NCBI RefSeq assembly: GCF_000424625.1
Contig: NZ_AUKG01000002.1
Location: 186,001-250,000 of the forward strand
Direction of reading: 5' to 3'
DNA: 64,000 nucleotides
DNA from: Conexibacter woesei Iso977N
GTDB taxonomy: Bacteria; Actinomycetota; Thermoleophilia; Solirubrobacterales; Solirubrobacteraceae
Below are positions 33,780-42,782 of this stretch, piece after piece; within the stretch, counting starts at the first letter, position 1, and every line of letters starts with the position of its first letter. Below the pieces are notes generated by a model, which had not been told where the DNA came from, did not search any database, and worked only from the letters and a program-made list of their open reading frames with translations. The position numbers and the translations under genes are program-made.

Positions 33780-34798
33780 CGCAGCAGCTCCTCGCCGAGC
33801 CGCGCGAGCTGGTCGCCGCTGAGCCCCTCGTGTTCGAACAGGTACGGCAGCGTCCGGACCGGGACGCCCGCGCCGAGCCCGCGCCGCAGCCGCGAGACCT
33901 GCGCGCGGTGCGCCCGCGCACGTGCCTCCTCGACGCGCGCCGCCCGGACCGCCCGCGCGGCGGGCGCGCCGGCGCCGGCACCCGCAGCTTCGCCAGCGGC
34001 AGCCAGCGCGCGCGCCTCGGCGCTCCGGAACCGTCCCGGCAGCACGCCGTTGACGACCACCGCCGCCAGGTCCTGGCCGCCCAGCTCCGTCCGCAGCGCG
34101 TCGCGCAGCGACAGCGTCTCGTTGACCGGCATCTCCTCCGCGGTCGCGACCGCCAGGATCGCCGTGCGCGCGGGGTCGACCAACATGTCGTGGATCTTCC
34201 CGCCCTGCCGCGCGACCGGTCCCACGCGCGCGGCGCCCGCGAACGTCCCCGGCGCGGTCAGCACCGCGACGCCGTGACCGGTGGCGGGCGCGTCGAGGAT
34301 CACGAGGTCATACGGATGCGCGCCCGGCGTGCGCCGGTCCGGCTGGGCCAGCTCCCAGACCTTCCCGACCGTCAGCAGCTCGCGCAGCCCCGGCGTCGCG
34401 GCGACGAGGTAGGAGAACAGCCGCGACGACGCCAGCACGTCCGCCAGCCCGCGCGGGAGCTGGTCCTTGACGTACTCCTCCAGCGCCGACTCGGGGTCGA
34501 TCGAGATGTGGTGCAGCCCGTCGCCGAGGTCGCGCTCGACGAACGTCCTGGCGTCGCCGGCCTCGCCGAACGCTCGCGACACGTCGTCGCGCGCCGCGAC
34601 CTCGGCCACGATCACGCGCAGCCCGCGCGCCGCCGCGGCCGTCCCCAGGGCAGCGGAGACCGTCGACTTCCCGACGCCGCCCTTCCCGGTGACGACGAGC
34701 AACGGCTTCGACAGGAGCGGCTCGATGGACAGGCTCCGGACCCTATCGGCGTCGATCGATCGTCCAGGAGGTGGCAGAGCGCTAACACCCGGCGTCAA
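33776..34798 (-). CDS. ArsA/Get3-like ATPase (first of a pair)
   Basis: 340 residues, with Walker A LLVVTGKGGVGKSTVSAALG at about residue 34, VAEVAARDDVSRAFG, switch II LVILDAPATGHGVAVL, and VATAEEMPVNETLSLRDALR. The C-terminal half has an Ala/Arg-rich helical stretch. It forms an operon with the second ATPase (stop and start overlap). The start is the TTG at 34798, the only plausible initiator before the P-loop; no SD is seen, so the real N-terminus may differ by 20-28 residues. The paired arrangement suggests the two proteins work as a heterodimer. Confidence 0.8.
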   Translation of the reverse strand: MTPGVSALPPPGRSIDADRVRSLSIEPLLSKPLLVVTGKGGVGKSTVSAALGTAAAARGLRVIVAEVAARDDVSRAFGEAGDARTFVERDLGDGLHHISIDPESALEEYVKDQLPRGLADVLASSRLFSYLVAATPGLRELLTVGKVWELAQPDRRTPGAHPYDLVILDAPATGHGVAVLTAPGTFAGAARVGPVARQGGKIHDMLVDPARTAILAVATAEEMPVNETLSLRDALRTELGGQDLAAVVVNGVLPGRFRSAEARALAAAGEAAGAGAGAPAARAVRAARVEEARARAHRAQVSRLRRGLGAGVPVRTLPYLFEHEGLSGDQLARLGEELLR

Positions 34799-34819
34799 GA
34801 AGCCGATGTCGCTTTGACC

Positions 34820-35101
34820 ATGTCACTTTCGCCCAGCTTCCCGCAGGGAGCACCGACGCTGGCCGAAGTCCTGTTGCAGCGGACCTTCGCCAAGCCGCCC
34901 GAGCCGTTCGTCGACGGTGAGCTGACCAAGGCCCTCGCCACGGCGGGACCCGCGGTCACGGTCGCCATCGAGGCGGCCGCCGAGTCCGGTTCCAGCTCGT
35001 CCGACGCGCACACCGGCGAGTCCGACGCCGAGCCGGCGGACGGCTCCACCCGTTCATCGGACGACAGCACGTCCGGTCGCAGCGTGGACGTCCGCGTGTA
35101 G
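34820..35101 (+). CDS. small acidic hypothetical protein
   Basis: 93 residues of unknown function. The first half (SPSFPQGAPTLAEVLLQRTF then FVDGELTKALATAG) is ordered. The second half is a Ser/Asp/Glu-rich acidic tail (SGSSSSDAHTGESDAEPADG) with the look of a disordered region. The start is an ATG at 34820, divergent from the Get3-like operon with 21 bases between. It precedes parA by 117 bases. Its reality rests on a normal codon pattern rather than on any family match. Confidence 0.5.
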   Translation: MSLSPSFPQGAPTLAEVLLQRTFAKPPEPFVDGELTKALATAGPAVTVAIEAAAESGSSSSDAHTGESDAEPADGSTRSSDDSTSGRSVDVRV

Positions 35102-35218
35102 ACGTCCGGCCAAAGCCGCTCAACCCCGGGAGGAAACGACCGAAAGGGAGCGAATCCCCCTCGCGATGGGTCCCGAACCGACCACGACGGAGCATTCCGT
35201 GAGGGAGACAGCATCCCG

Positions 35219-35974
35219 ATGAAGGTGATCGCCTTCGCCAACCAGAAGGGCGGCGTCGCCAAGACGACGACCACCCTGAACCTCGCCGTCGCGTTCGCCG
35301 AGAAGGGCAATCGCGTCCTGTGCGTCGACATGGATCCTCAGGGCAACCTGACCATGTCCCAAGGGATCGACCCCGACACGGTCGAGACGTCGATGTACGA
35401 CGTCCTGGTCCACCACATGCCCATCAAGGACGTGATCCGCTCCCGCGAGATCGACGTGGCCTGCGCCTCGATCGACCTTGCCGGCGCCGAGATCGCGATG
35501 TCCGCCCAGATCGGGCGCGAGCGCTCTCTGCAGAAGGCGTTCAGGGCGATCGAGGACGACTACGACTTCATCTGCATCGACACGCCGCCGAGCCTTGGGC
35601 TGCTCACGATCAACGCCCTGACGGCCGCGGACAAGGTGATCGTCCCCGTGCAGTGCGAGTATCTCTCCATGCGCGGGTTGATCCAGCTGCAGAACACCCT
35701 CCAGATGATCCGGGAGAACCTCAACCCGGACGTCGAGATCGAGGGCATCCTGCCGACCCTCATGGACACCCGCACGGTCCATGCCAAGGAGGCCATCGAG
35801 ATCCTGGAGGAGAACTTCGGGGACCGTGTCTTCGCATCGCGGATCAAGAAGACGATCCGTTTCGCGGAGGCCCCTGTGAAGGGGATGTCGGTCCTGAAGT
35901 ACGATCCGGACGGGATGGCCGCCCAGTCCTATCGCGATCTCGCGACGGAGGTTCTCGCCAATGGCAAGCGGTAA
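35219..35974 (+). CDS. ParA/MinD-type ATPase
   Basis: 251 residues: deviant Walker A FANQKGGVAKTTTTLNLAVA at the N-terminus, Walker A' and switch motifs VDMDPQGNLTMSQG and FICIDTPPSLGLLTINAL, and VPVQCEYLSMRG. This is a full Soj/ParA-family ATPase without a C-terminal amphipathic membrane helix and without a ParB partner nearby. It is preceded by GAGGGAG and overlaps the ftsZ start by 14 bases, so its product is made together with the extended FtsZ. It probably positions something for division; what it positions is not known. Confidence 0.9.
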   Translation: MKVIAFANQKGGVAKTTTTLNLAVAFAEKGNRVLCVDMDPQGNLTMSQGIDPDTVETSMYDVLVHHMPIKDVIRSREIDVACASIDLAGAEIAMSAQIGRERSLQKAFRAIEDDYDFICIDTPPSLGLLTINALTAADKVIVPVQCEYLSMRGLIQLQNTLQMIRENLNPDVEIEGILPTLMDTRTVHAKEAIEILEENFGDRVFASRIKKTIRFAEAPVKGMSVLKYDPDGMAAQSYRDLATEVLANGKR

Positions 35975-37739
35975 GCGCGCGAGCATGCGGGAGGGCCCCC
36001 TGGCGGCCCTCTTCCGCCGCACCGACGAAGACGTTCCCGAGGAGACGACGCCCGCCGCGGCGCCGCAGGCCGACGCGCCTGCGAGCGAGCAGCCGCAGGC
36101 GGCCGCTCCCGAGCAGCCCGCGGCTCCGGCCCCGGCGCCCGTTCCCGAGCAGCCGCGCGCCGAGGCGCCGGCCGCTCCGGTCCCGGCCGCTCCGGCTCCG
36201 GTGCAGGAGCCGGTCGCGCAGCAGTCGTTCGACCCGCCCGTCCCGCCGGCCACGCCGGCGGCGGCCCGGCGGCGCGAGCCCGACCCGCTGCGGGACTCCG
36301 GCCCGGCGCAGACGCCGCCTCCGCACCCGCGCGAGACCGGCTACCCGCACCCGTCGCTGAACGCCGACGAGGCCGCGCGCCCGTCGGCGCAGGAGCGGCT
36401 GCGCAACGCGTTCGCCGCCGACCTGCCGGAGGACATCCTGGCGCCCGAGCCGGCCCGCACGCCGGAGCCCGAGGCTCCCGCCGCGCCGCCCGCTCCCGCA
36501 CCGGTCGCCGAGACGCCCGTCGCCCCGCCTGCGCCGCCCGCGCCTGCTGCCCCCGTGGCAGCGGCTCCGGCCCCCGCGGCGGACCCGTACGCGCGCTCCG
36601 CGAACGCCTACGACGAGTCGCCGTGGCCCGCGAAGGTCGCCGGCTCGCCGGTGATCCGCGTCGTCGGCGTCGGTGGCGCCGGCGTCAACGCGGTCAACCG
36701 CATGGTCGAGGCCGAGGTCCAGGGCGTGGAGTTCCTCGCCATCAACACGGACCTCCAGTCGCTCCAGCAGTCGACCGCCGACATCACGCTGCACATCGGC
36801 CCGCAGGTCACGCGTGGCCTCGGCGCCGGCTCCAACCCGGACCTGGGTCGCCAGGCCGCGATGGAGGAGTACGACCGCATCAAGTCGCTCATGAAGGGCA
36901 GCGACATGGTGTTCATCGCCGCCGGCTCCGGCGGCGGCACGGGCACCGGCGCGGCGCCGATCGTGGCGCGCATCGCCCGTGAGATCGGCGCGCTGACCGT
37001 CGGCATCGTCACGAAGCCGTTCGGCTTCGAGGGCTCCCGCCGCTCGCAGCAGGCGACGCTCGGCATCGAGCAGCTCCACGCCGAGGTCGACACGCTGATC
37101 GTCGTCCCGAACAACCGCCTGCTCAGCGTGCTGGACAAGCACACGTCGATGGTCGACGCGTTCCGCGTCGCCGACGACGTGCTGCGCCAGGGCGTGCAGG
37201 GCGTGTCGGACCTGGTGACGCTCCCGGGCATCATCAACCTCGACTTCGCTGACGTCCGGACGATCATGTCCGAGGCCGGCGCCGCCCTGCTCGGCATCGG
37301 CATGGGCGTCGGGGACAAGCGCGCGCTGGAGGCGGCCGAGCAGGCCGTGTCCTCGCCGCTGCTGGAGACGAGCATGGAGGGCGCACGGTCGATCCTCCTG
37401 TCGATCACCGGTGGTCGCGACCTGTCGCTGTGGGAGGTCAACGAGGCGGCCAAGGCCGTCGCGGCGGCCGCCCACCCGGACGCGAACATCATCTTCGGCG
37501 CGATGGTCGACGACAAGCTCGAGGACCAGGTCTGGGTGACGGTCGTGGCCACGCGCTACAGCGACCAGCCCAAGCGCCGCTCGGCGCCCGTCGAGGAGCC
37601 GGCCGGCGAGCCGCGCATAGAGCGTGTGACCCCGTCCTCGCGTGAGGCTGCGCAGCCGCGGCAGCGCATCACCGCGAGCCGCGGGACCGGCGGAGTGGTC
37701 TCCGACCTCGACGTCCCGGAGTTCCTGCCGCGCCGCTAG
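35961..37739 (+). CDS. ftsZ: FtsZ with long Pro/Ala-rich N-terminal extension
   Basis: 592 residues. The core (about 229-550) is complete: VVGVGGAGVNAVNRMVEAEV, the GTP-binding AAGSGGGTGTGAAP, NNRLLSVLDKH, and the catalytic T7 loop LDFADVRTIMSEAG. The extreme C-terminus SDLDVPEFLPRR is the conserved peptide that binds FtsA/SepF-type partners. Residues 1-228 are an extension rich in Pro, Ala and Glu, with two less repetitive patches (EGPLAALFRRTDED near 11-24, and QERLRNAFAADLPEDIL near 144-160). GGAGG nine bases before the ATG supports this start, and internal alternatives have no SD. The gene is coupled to parA rather than lying among cell-wall genes. Confidence 0.93.
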   Translation: MASGKRASMREGPLAALFRRTDEDVPEETTPAAAPQADAPASEQPQAAAPEQPAAPAPAPVPEQPRAEAPAAPVPAAPAPVQEPVAQQSFDPPVPPATPAAARRREPDPLRDSGPAQTPPPHPRETGYPHPSLNADEAARPSAQERLRNAFAADLPEDILAPEPARTPEPEAPAAPPAPAPVAETPVAPPAPPAPAAPVAAAPAPAADPYARSANAYDESPWPAKVAGSPVIRVVGVGGAGVNAVNRMVEAEVQGVEFLAINTDLQSLQQSTADITLHIGPQVTRGLGAGSNPDLGRQAAMEEYDRIKSLMKGSDMVFIAAGSGGGTGTGAAPIVARIAREIGALTVGIVTKPFGFEGSRRSQQATLGIEQLHAEVDTLIVVPNNRLLSVLDKHTSMVDAFRVADDVLRQGVQGVSDLVTLPGIINLDFADVRTIMSEAGAALLGIGMGVGDKRALEAAEQAVSSPLLETSMEGARSILLSITGGRDLSLWEVNEAAKAVAAAAHPDANIIFGAMVDDKLEDQVWVTVVATRYSDQPKRRSAPVEEPAGEPRIERVTPSSREAAQPRQRITASRGTGGVVSDLDVPEFLPRR

Positions 37740-37775
37740 CGCACGGTGGAGAGCGACACTTCCCGAAGCACCTTC

Positions 37776-37833
37776 GAGGGCCCGCGCCGACCGCGGGCCC
37801 TCGGTCGTTCCGCGACCACCGGGCGGTGGTCGC
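37776..37833 (+). terminator. tandem terminators after ftsZ
   Basis: GAGGGCCCGCG-CCGAC-CGCGGGCCCTC (37776-37802) is a perfect 11-bp stem. A second stem, GCGACCACC-GGGC-GGTGGTCGC (37812-37833), has 9 pairs. They separate the parA-ftsZ unit from the converging signalling gene. Confidence 0.75.
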
Positions 37834-37863
37834 CACCGTGCGTATCCCGCGCAGGTTGTAGGA

Positions 37864-39270
37864 CTACGAGGCGCAGCCGGACTGCGGCGACTCGGCGCCC
37901 TGCGCGTCGAGCCACGTCCGGAAGCCCTCGGCGGCCATCGGCCGGCCGAGGTGGAAGCCCTGGGCGACGTCGCAGCCCGCGTCGCGCACCGCGAACCAGG
38001 CGCGCTGCGTGGCGACGCCCTCGGCGACGACCTCCAGGTCCAGCGCGTGGGCCAGCGCGACGATCGAGCGGACGATCGCCGCGTCCTCGTGCGAGTCGGC
38101 CATGTCGCGCACGAACGAGCGGTCGATCTTCAGCGCGTCGACGGCCAGGTGCTTCAGGTAGGCCATCGACGAGTAGCCGGTCCCGAAGTCGTCGAGCGAC
38201 AGCCGGACGCCGAGCTCCTTGAGCTCGTGCAGGACGCCGATCGGCCCGACCGCGTCGGCCATCACGAGCTCCTCGGTGATCTCCAGCTCCAGGAGGCGCG
38301 GCGGCAGCCCCGCCTCGCTCAGCAGCGCGGCGACCTCCGCGGGGAGGTCGGGGTCCATCAGGTTCGTGACGCTGAGGTTGACCGCGACGGTCAGCTCGCG
38401 GCCGCTCGCGCGCCAGGCGGCGCACTGGCCGACGGCGTCCTCGATGACGTGCAGCGCCAGCGGGCCCATCAGCCCGGCGCGCTCGGCCAGCGGCAGGAAC
38501 GCGGCGGGCGGCATCAGCCCGTGCTCGGGGTGGCGCCAGCGCACGAGCGCCTCGGCGCCGCGCACGGCGCCGGTCCGGACGTCGGCCTGCGGCTGGTAGT
38601 GCACCTCGAGCTGGCCGGACTCCAGCGCGGCGTGCAGCTCGGCGGTCAGCGCCAGGCGCGCGGGGGAGTGCCTGTCGCGATCCGGGGAGTAGATCTCGAT
38701 CGACGTGCGGTGCGTCTTGGCGAGGTGCATCGCGACGTCGGCGCGGCGGGCGAGGCCGGTCGCGTCGGCGGCGTGGCGCGGCGCGAGCGCGATCCCGATG
38801 TTCGTGCCGAGGCGCAGCCCAAGGCCTTCAACTTCCAGCGGCGCCTCGAGCAGGCCGCGCAGGCGGCGCCCGACGGCGGAGGCCTCGTCGGCCTGCTCGC
38901 CGGTCAGCAGGACGGCGAACTCGTCGCCGCCGACGCGGGCCAGGAGGTCGGCCTCCAGCGCCACGTGCTCCAGGCGGCGGGCGACCTGGCGCAGGACGAG
39001 GTCGCCGGCGTCGTGGCCGAGCGTGTCGTTGACGTCCTTGAAGGCGTCGACGTCGAGCAGCAGCAACGCCGCGCGAGCGTCGGGTTCGGTCAGCGCCTCT
39101 TCGAGGCGTCGGTGCAGGGCCTTGCGGTTGGCGAGGCCGGTGAGGTCGTCGCGCAGGGCGTCGTGGCCGGCGAGGTCCAGTTCGCGCAGCGGTTTGGAGT
39201 CTTCAACGGGGGAGGATGGAGCGCGGTGGCGGCGGGGAAGGCGCCAGTCGCGGGGACGGAGGGAGGGCAT
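37864..39270 (-). CDS. GGDEF-EAL protein (c-di-GMP turnover)
   Basis: 468 residues. The GGDEF domain (about 40-205) has DDLTGLANRKAL and an intact RVGGDEFAVLL. The EAL domain (about 220-460) has EALVRW, ELEITEELVMAD, LSLDDFGTGYSSMAYL, LKIDRSFV and EGVAT. All residues for cyclase and phosphodiesterase activity are seen, so it may make or break c-di-GMP, or have one active half. No sensor or membrane segment precedes it. The ATG start is at 39270; the frame is open further upstream but that part is basic low-complexity. It lies 97 bases downstream of the histidine kinase gene, same strand. Confidence 0.88.
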   Translation of the reverse strand: MPSLRPRDWRLPRRHRAPSSPVEDSKPLRELDLAGHDALRDDLTGLANRKALHRRLEEALTEPDARAALLLLDVDAFKDVNDTLGHDAGDLVLRQVARRLEHVALEADLLARVGGDEFAVLLTGEQADEASAVGRRLRGLLEAPLEVEGLGLRLGTNIGIALAPRHAADATGLARRADVAMHLAKTHRTSIEIYSPDRDRHSPARLALTAELHAALESGQLEVHYQPQADVRTGAVRGAEALVRWRHPEHGLMPPAAFLPLAERAGLMGPLALHVIEDAVGQCAAWRASGRELTVAVNLSVTNLMDPDLPAEVAALLSEAGLPPRLLELEITEELVMADAVGPIGVLHELKELGVRLSLDDFGTGYSSMAYLKHLAVDALKIDRSFVRDMADSHEDAAIVRSIVALAHALDLEVVAEGVATQRAWFAVRDAGCDVAQGFHLGRPMAAEGFRTWLDAQGAESPQSGCAS

Positions 39271-39367
39271 GGGACCAAGGATCGCGCCTCGAAGTGGTCT
39301 ACACCACCGGGGGACCGAAGGGTCCGCAGCCGCACACGGACCTCCACCGATCGGAGGATGGTGGGGG

Positions 39368-41620
39368 TCAGCCGATCGGCAGGCGGGCCAGGACGGTCGT
39401 CCCTCCACCGTCCGGCTCGCCGCGCAGGTCCAGCGTGCCGCCGACGGCCTCGACGCGCTGGGTCAGCGACGCCAGGCCGATGTGGCCGTTCATCGGCGCG
39501 GCGGCGACCGCGTCGGCGTCCAGGCCGCGGCCGTCGTCGGCCACTTCCAGCAGGACCGTGCCGTCCTGGCGGGCGACGGTGACCTGCACGACGTCGGCCT
39601 GCGCGTGCTTGGCCGCGTTGTTGAGCAGCTCGCGCGCGACCGACAGGACCAGCTCGTCGCGCAGGCCCGCGGCCGCGGGGTCGACGCTGACCTCGGCCCG
39701 GAACGAGCCCTGGCGTGCGGCCTGGTCGGCCGCCGCCTGCATCGCCGCTTCGAGACCACCATGTTGCAGGACGACCGGGTGCAGCGCGTGGACGGCCTCG
39801 CGCAGGAGCTTGACCGCGCGCTCGACGCCCTCGCGCGCGTAGCCGAGCATCTCGTCGCGCGTGACCGAGTCATCGGCCACGCCCGCGGCCTCGACGAGGT
39901 CCTGGCGGGCGGCCAGCAGGTCCTGCAGCGCGCCGTCGTGCAGCTGCTCGGAGATCCGCTGGCGCACGCGCTCCTCGGCCTCCAGGTTCTCGGCGACCAG
40001 GCGCCCGCGCAGCGTGGCGAGCGCGGCGATCTCGGCCTCGTGGCGCAGGCGCTCGATCGCGGTCGCCAGGAACGAGGCGAGCGCGCTGAGGAACGCGGAG
40101 TTCTGTGCGGCTCCCGCCACTCCGGGAGTCAGCGAGTGCAGCGCGATGATCCCGAACGGCTGCGGGTCACCCTGCACGGCGACGGTCGCGGTCGAGCGGA
40201 TCCCCATGCCGCGCAGGTACTCCGAGTAAGGCTGCTCGGGCTCGTCGAGCCAGTCGTCGACGACGATCGGCTCGACGACCTCCAGCGCGTTGCGGCCGAT
40301 CGACGCCTGGCCGGCCGGGATCGCCGTGCCGCGCTGGACGTCGCCGAGGCCGAGCATCGAGGCGTAGGCGAACGAGCCGTCGCCCTGCAGCGCGAGCACG
40401 TGGGCGATGTCGACGTCGAGGAGGTCCAGCGCGACGCGGCAGACCTCGTCGAAGAGCATCTTGAGGTCGTTGCTGCCGAGCGCGAGCTGGCCGAGGCGCG
40501 CGATCGCCTGCGACTGCTGGTCGATCCGGCGCTGGCCGGTGACGTCCTGCATCGTGCCGCGCACGTAGGTGTCGTCGCCGGACTCGTAGGCCTCGCCGCG
40601 GACCGAGATCACGCGGCGGCCCGGGCCGTCCGGGCGGGGGATCGAGAACTCCAGCGTCCACGGCTCGCCGGTCGCGGTCAGCGCCTGCACGTCCTGCCAG
40701 CGCTCGATCTCGTGGGGCAGGCTCAGCGGGATGATCTCGTCGCCGGTCAGCGGCGGCAGCTTGGGGTCGCGGCCGAAGAGGCGGTAGGTGCCCTCCGACC
40801 AGACGACCGCGCCGTCGGAGACGCGCCACTCGAACGAGCCGATGTCGGCGAGGCGCTCGGCCTCCGCGAGGCGGCGCTCGTTGACGCGCAGCTCGGTGAC
40901 GTCCTGGGTCGTGCCACGCAGCAGGTAGGGCTCGCCCTGCTCGTCGCGCAGGGCCTCCATGACGGTCGAGACCCAGCGCTCGCGCGGGTAGAGCTGGCGG
41001 TACTCGACGTGCACCGGGCCGGGCTCGGCGTACATCTGCGCGCGGGCGTCGAGCAGGCGCTGGTGGTGGGCCGGGTCGACGCGGTCCAGGAGCTCGTCCA
41101 TGCCCCACGGCTCGTCGTCGGGGGTCTGGCCCTGGATCAGGAACATCTCGCGCGAGTAGTGGCGGATGCCGGTCCGGAGGTTCCACTCCCACGACCCGAC
41201 GTGCGCGACGTGCTGGGCGTCCTCCATGCGGCGGATCGCGGCCTGGGCGTCGCGCAGCGCGCGGCGCTCGTCGGTGATGTCGCGCGCGGCGCCGTAGACG
41301 ACGCCCTCGTTGGGCTCCAGTGCGCTCGACCAGCGCAGCCAGACGTAATGGCCGTCGGCGTGGCGGTAGCGGTTCTCGTAGGCGGCCGAGGCGCGGCCGG
41401 CGGAGACGAGCGCCAGCTCGGTGCGGGTGCGGCGGACGTCGTCCGGGTGCTGGAACTCGTAGATCGAGTGGCCGATCATGTCCTCGGCGCGGTGGCCGAG
41501 GACGCGCTGCCAGGACGGGTTGACGCTGACGATCCTGGCGTCGACGTCGACCACGATCAGGAGGTCCAGCGAGACGCTGAACAGCTCCTGTGCGTGATGG
41601 GCGTCGATCCCGCCGCTCAC
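39368..41620 (-). CDS. PAS-GAF sensor histidine kinase (NarL-type pair)
   Basis: 750 residues. Three PAS-like repeats occur (about 5-118, 130-250, 258-375), each ending in a PAC-like GTxxDVT motif, with a heme/redox character not proven. A GAF domain (about 385-530) follows. The HisKA_3 helix has the phospho-acceptor His in ISEQLHDGALQDLLAARQDL (about 560). The HATPase domain contains ELLNNAAKHAQADVVQVTV and VADDGRGLD. There are no membrane segments, so it is cytosolic. It starts at a GTG that overlaps the stop codon of the response regulator upstream (GTGA), so it is co-translated with that regulator, which is its likely partner. The input signal is unknown. Confidence 0.9.
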   Translation of the reverse strand: MSGGIDAHHAQELFSVSLDLLIVVDVDARIVSVNPSWQRVLGHRAEDMIGHSIYEFQHPDDVRRTRTELALVSAGRASAAYENRYRHADGHYVWLRWSSALEPNEGVVYGAARDITDERRALRDAQAAIRRMEDAQHVAHVGSWEWNLRTGIRHYSREMFLIQGQTPDDEPWGMDELLDRVDPAHHQRLLDARAQMYAEPGPVHVEYRQLYPRERWVSTVMEALRDEQGEPYLLRGTTQDVTELRVNERRLAEAERLADIGSFEWRVSDGAVVWSEGTYRLFGRDPKLPPLTGDEIIPLSLPHEIERWQDVQALTATGEPWTLEFSIPRPDGPGRRVISVRGEAYESGDDTYVRGTMQDVTGQRRIDQQSQAIARLGQLALGSNDLKMLFDEVCRVALDLLDVDIAHVLALQGDGSFAYASMLGLGDVQRGTAIPAGQASIGRNALEVVEPIVVDDWLDEPEQPYSEYLRGMGIRSTATVAVQGDPQPFGIIALHSLTPGVAGAAQNSAFLSALASFLATAIERLRHEAEIAALATLRGRLVAENLEAEERVRQRISEQLHDGALQDLLAARQDLVEAAGVADDSVTRDEMLGYAREGVERAVKLLREAVHALHPVVLQHGGLEAAMQAAADQAARQGSFRAEVSVDPAAAGLRDELVLSVARELLNNAAKHAQADVVQVTVARQDGTVLLEVADDGRGLDADAVAAAPMNGHIGLASLTQRVEAVGGTLDLRGEPDGGGTTVLARLPIG

Positions 41621-42252
41621 TCCAGCAGTCCCGCCCGCATCGCCGAGGCGACCGCTGCCGCGCGGTCGGAGACCCCGAGCTTCTCGTACAGGGACTGGAG
41701 GTGGGTCTTGACGGTCGACGGGCTGAGGTGGAGCTGGCGCGCGATCTCGGGGGCGGAGCCGCCTTCGGCGATGAGGCGGAGGACCTCCTGCTCGCGGGGG
41801 CTCAGGACCGGGCGCGATTCGGTCTCGCGCAGCTGGATCTGCGCGGCGAGGCCGGACTGGATCTCGGGGCTCAGGACGGTCTGGCCGCGGGCGACGGCGA
41901 CGACGGCGTCGAAGATCGTGGAACGGTCCGCCTCTTTGGAGAGGTAGGCCGCGGCGCCGAGGGCGACCGCGCGGTAGACGAGCTCGGAGTCGACGTGGGC
42001 GGAGAGGAAGACGACGCGCGTCTGGATCCGCTCGCGGGCGATCGCGTTCAGCACTTCCGTCCCTGTTAGCCCGGGCATGCGCACGTCGAGCACGGCGACG
42101 TCAGGCGTCAGACGGCGGATCTCGGGCAGCGCGGTGCGACCGTCGGCGGATTCGCCGACGAGCTCCAGGTCCGGGCGCTCCTTGATCGCCCGGCAAAGAC
42201 CCTCTCGGTACATCGGGTGGTCGTCGGCGACGAACACCCGCACACGGCTCAT
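41617..42252 (-). CDS. NarL/FixJ-type response regulator
   Basis: 211 residues. The receiver domain has VFVADDHPMYREGL, the phosphorylated Asp in DVAVLDVRMPG and the K in YLSKEADRS. The LuxR-type helix-turn-helix (about 145-205, LSPREQEVLRLIAEGGSAPE and LSPSTVKTHLQSLYEKLGVS) is complete. It overlaps the kinase gene downstream and lies 16 bases after the receiver-only gene, so it forms a kinase/response-regulator operon. Targets are unknown. Confidence 0.93.
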   Translation of the reverse strand: MSRVRVFVADDHPMYREGLCRAIKERPDLELVGESADGRTALPEIRRLTPDVAVLDVRMPGLTGTEVLNAIARERIQTRVVFLSAHVDSELVYRAVALGAAAYLSKEADRSTIFDAVVAVARGQTVLSPEIQSGLAAQIQLRETESRPVLSPREQEVLRLIAEGGSAPEIARQLHLSPSTVKTHLQSLYEKLGVSDRAAAVASAMRAGLLE

Positions 42253-42268
42253 GCCGCCTTATAACTGC

Positions 42269-42622
42269 TCAACGCAGTGCGAGCAAGCGGCGGCAGATGT
42301 CGTCGCGCGCCAGGTCCTTGCTGAGGAGCACCGCCACACCGGCCGCGGCGGCCGCATGTTCGAGCTCCTCCGTTGATGAGCCCGTCAGGAGCACCACCGT
42401 GATACCGCCCAGTTCCTTGAGGCGGCGGGCGACTTCCAGGCCGTCGAGCCCGGGCATCCTGACGTCCAGGAGCGCGATGTCGGGCGACGCCTCGCGGATG
42501 ACCTGCAGGGCTTCGGCGCCATCGGCCGCTTCGCCCACGAGATCGAGCGTGCCGAACCGCCGGATGGCTCGGGCAAGCCCCCGTCGGTAGGTCTCGTGGT
42601 CATCGGCGATCACGATGCGCAT
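42269..42622 (-). CDS. single-domain response regulator (CheY-like)
   Basis: 117 residues consisting of a receiver domain only: VIADDHETYRRGLARAIRRF, phosphorylation site DIALLDVRMPG, Thr/Ser in VVLLTGSSTEE and Lys in VLLSKDLARDD. It has no output domain, so it likely acts by protein interaction or phosphate sharing with the neighbouring kinase. It is the first gene of the three-gene operon. The ATG at 42622 was chosen because upstream in-frame sequence is part of a repetitive region. Confidence 0.85.
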   Translation of the reverse strand: MRIVIADDHETYRRGLARAIRRFGTLDLVGEAADGAEALQVIREASPDIALLDVRMPGLDGLEVARRLKELGGITVVLLTGSSTEELEHAAAAAGVAVLLSKDLARDDICRRLLALR

Positions 42623-42782
42623 GGTCTCGCGTGCGATCCGGCGACCGCCTCCATCCAGCGCGGTCACAGCGGGATACAGCACACCCCGTATTTCGTCCCG
42701 ACGGGGTGGGAAAGGCCATCGTCCGATCGGATGGTCCACCGGGGGAAGTTCGCACGAAGACCGCAAATTGGTCGCGCCTCTC

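Noticed and set aside
32625-34798. Arsenite efflux system from the ArsA-like genes
   Set aside because: No ArsB, ArsC, ArsR or ArsD gene is nearby and the cysteine arsenite site is not seen. The paired layout fits Get3-like proteins of mycobacteria better.
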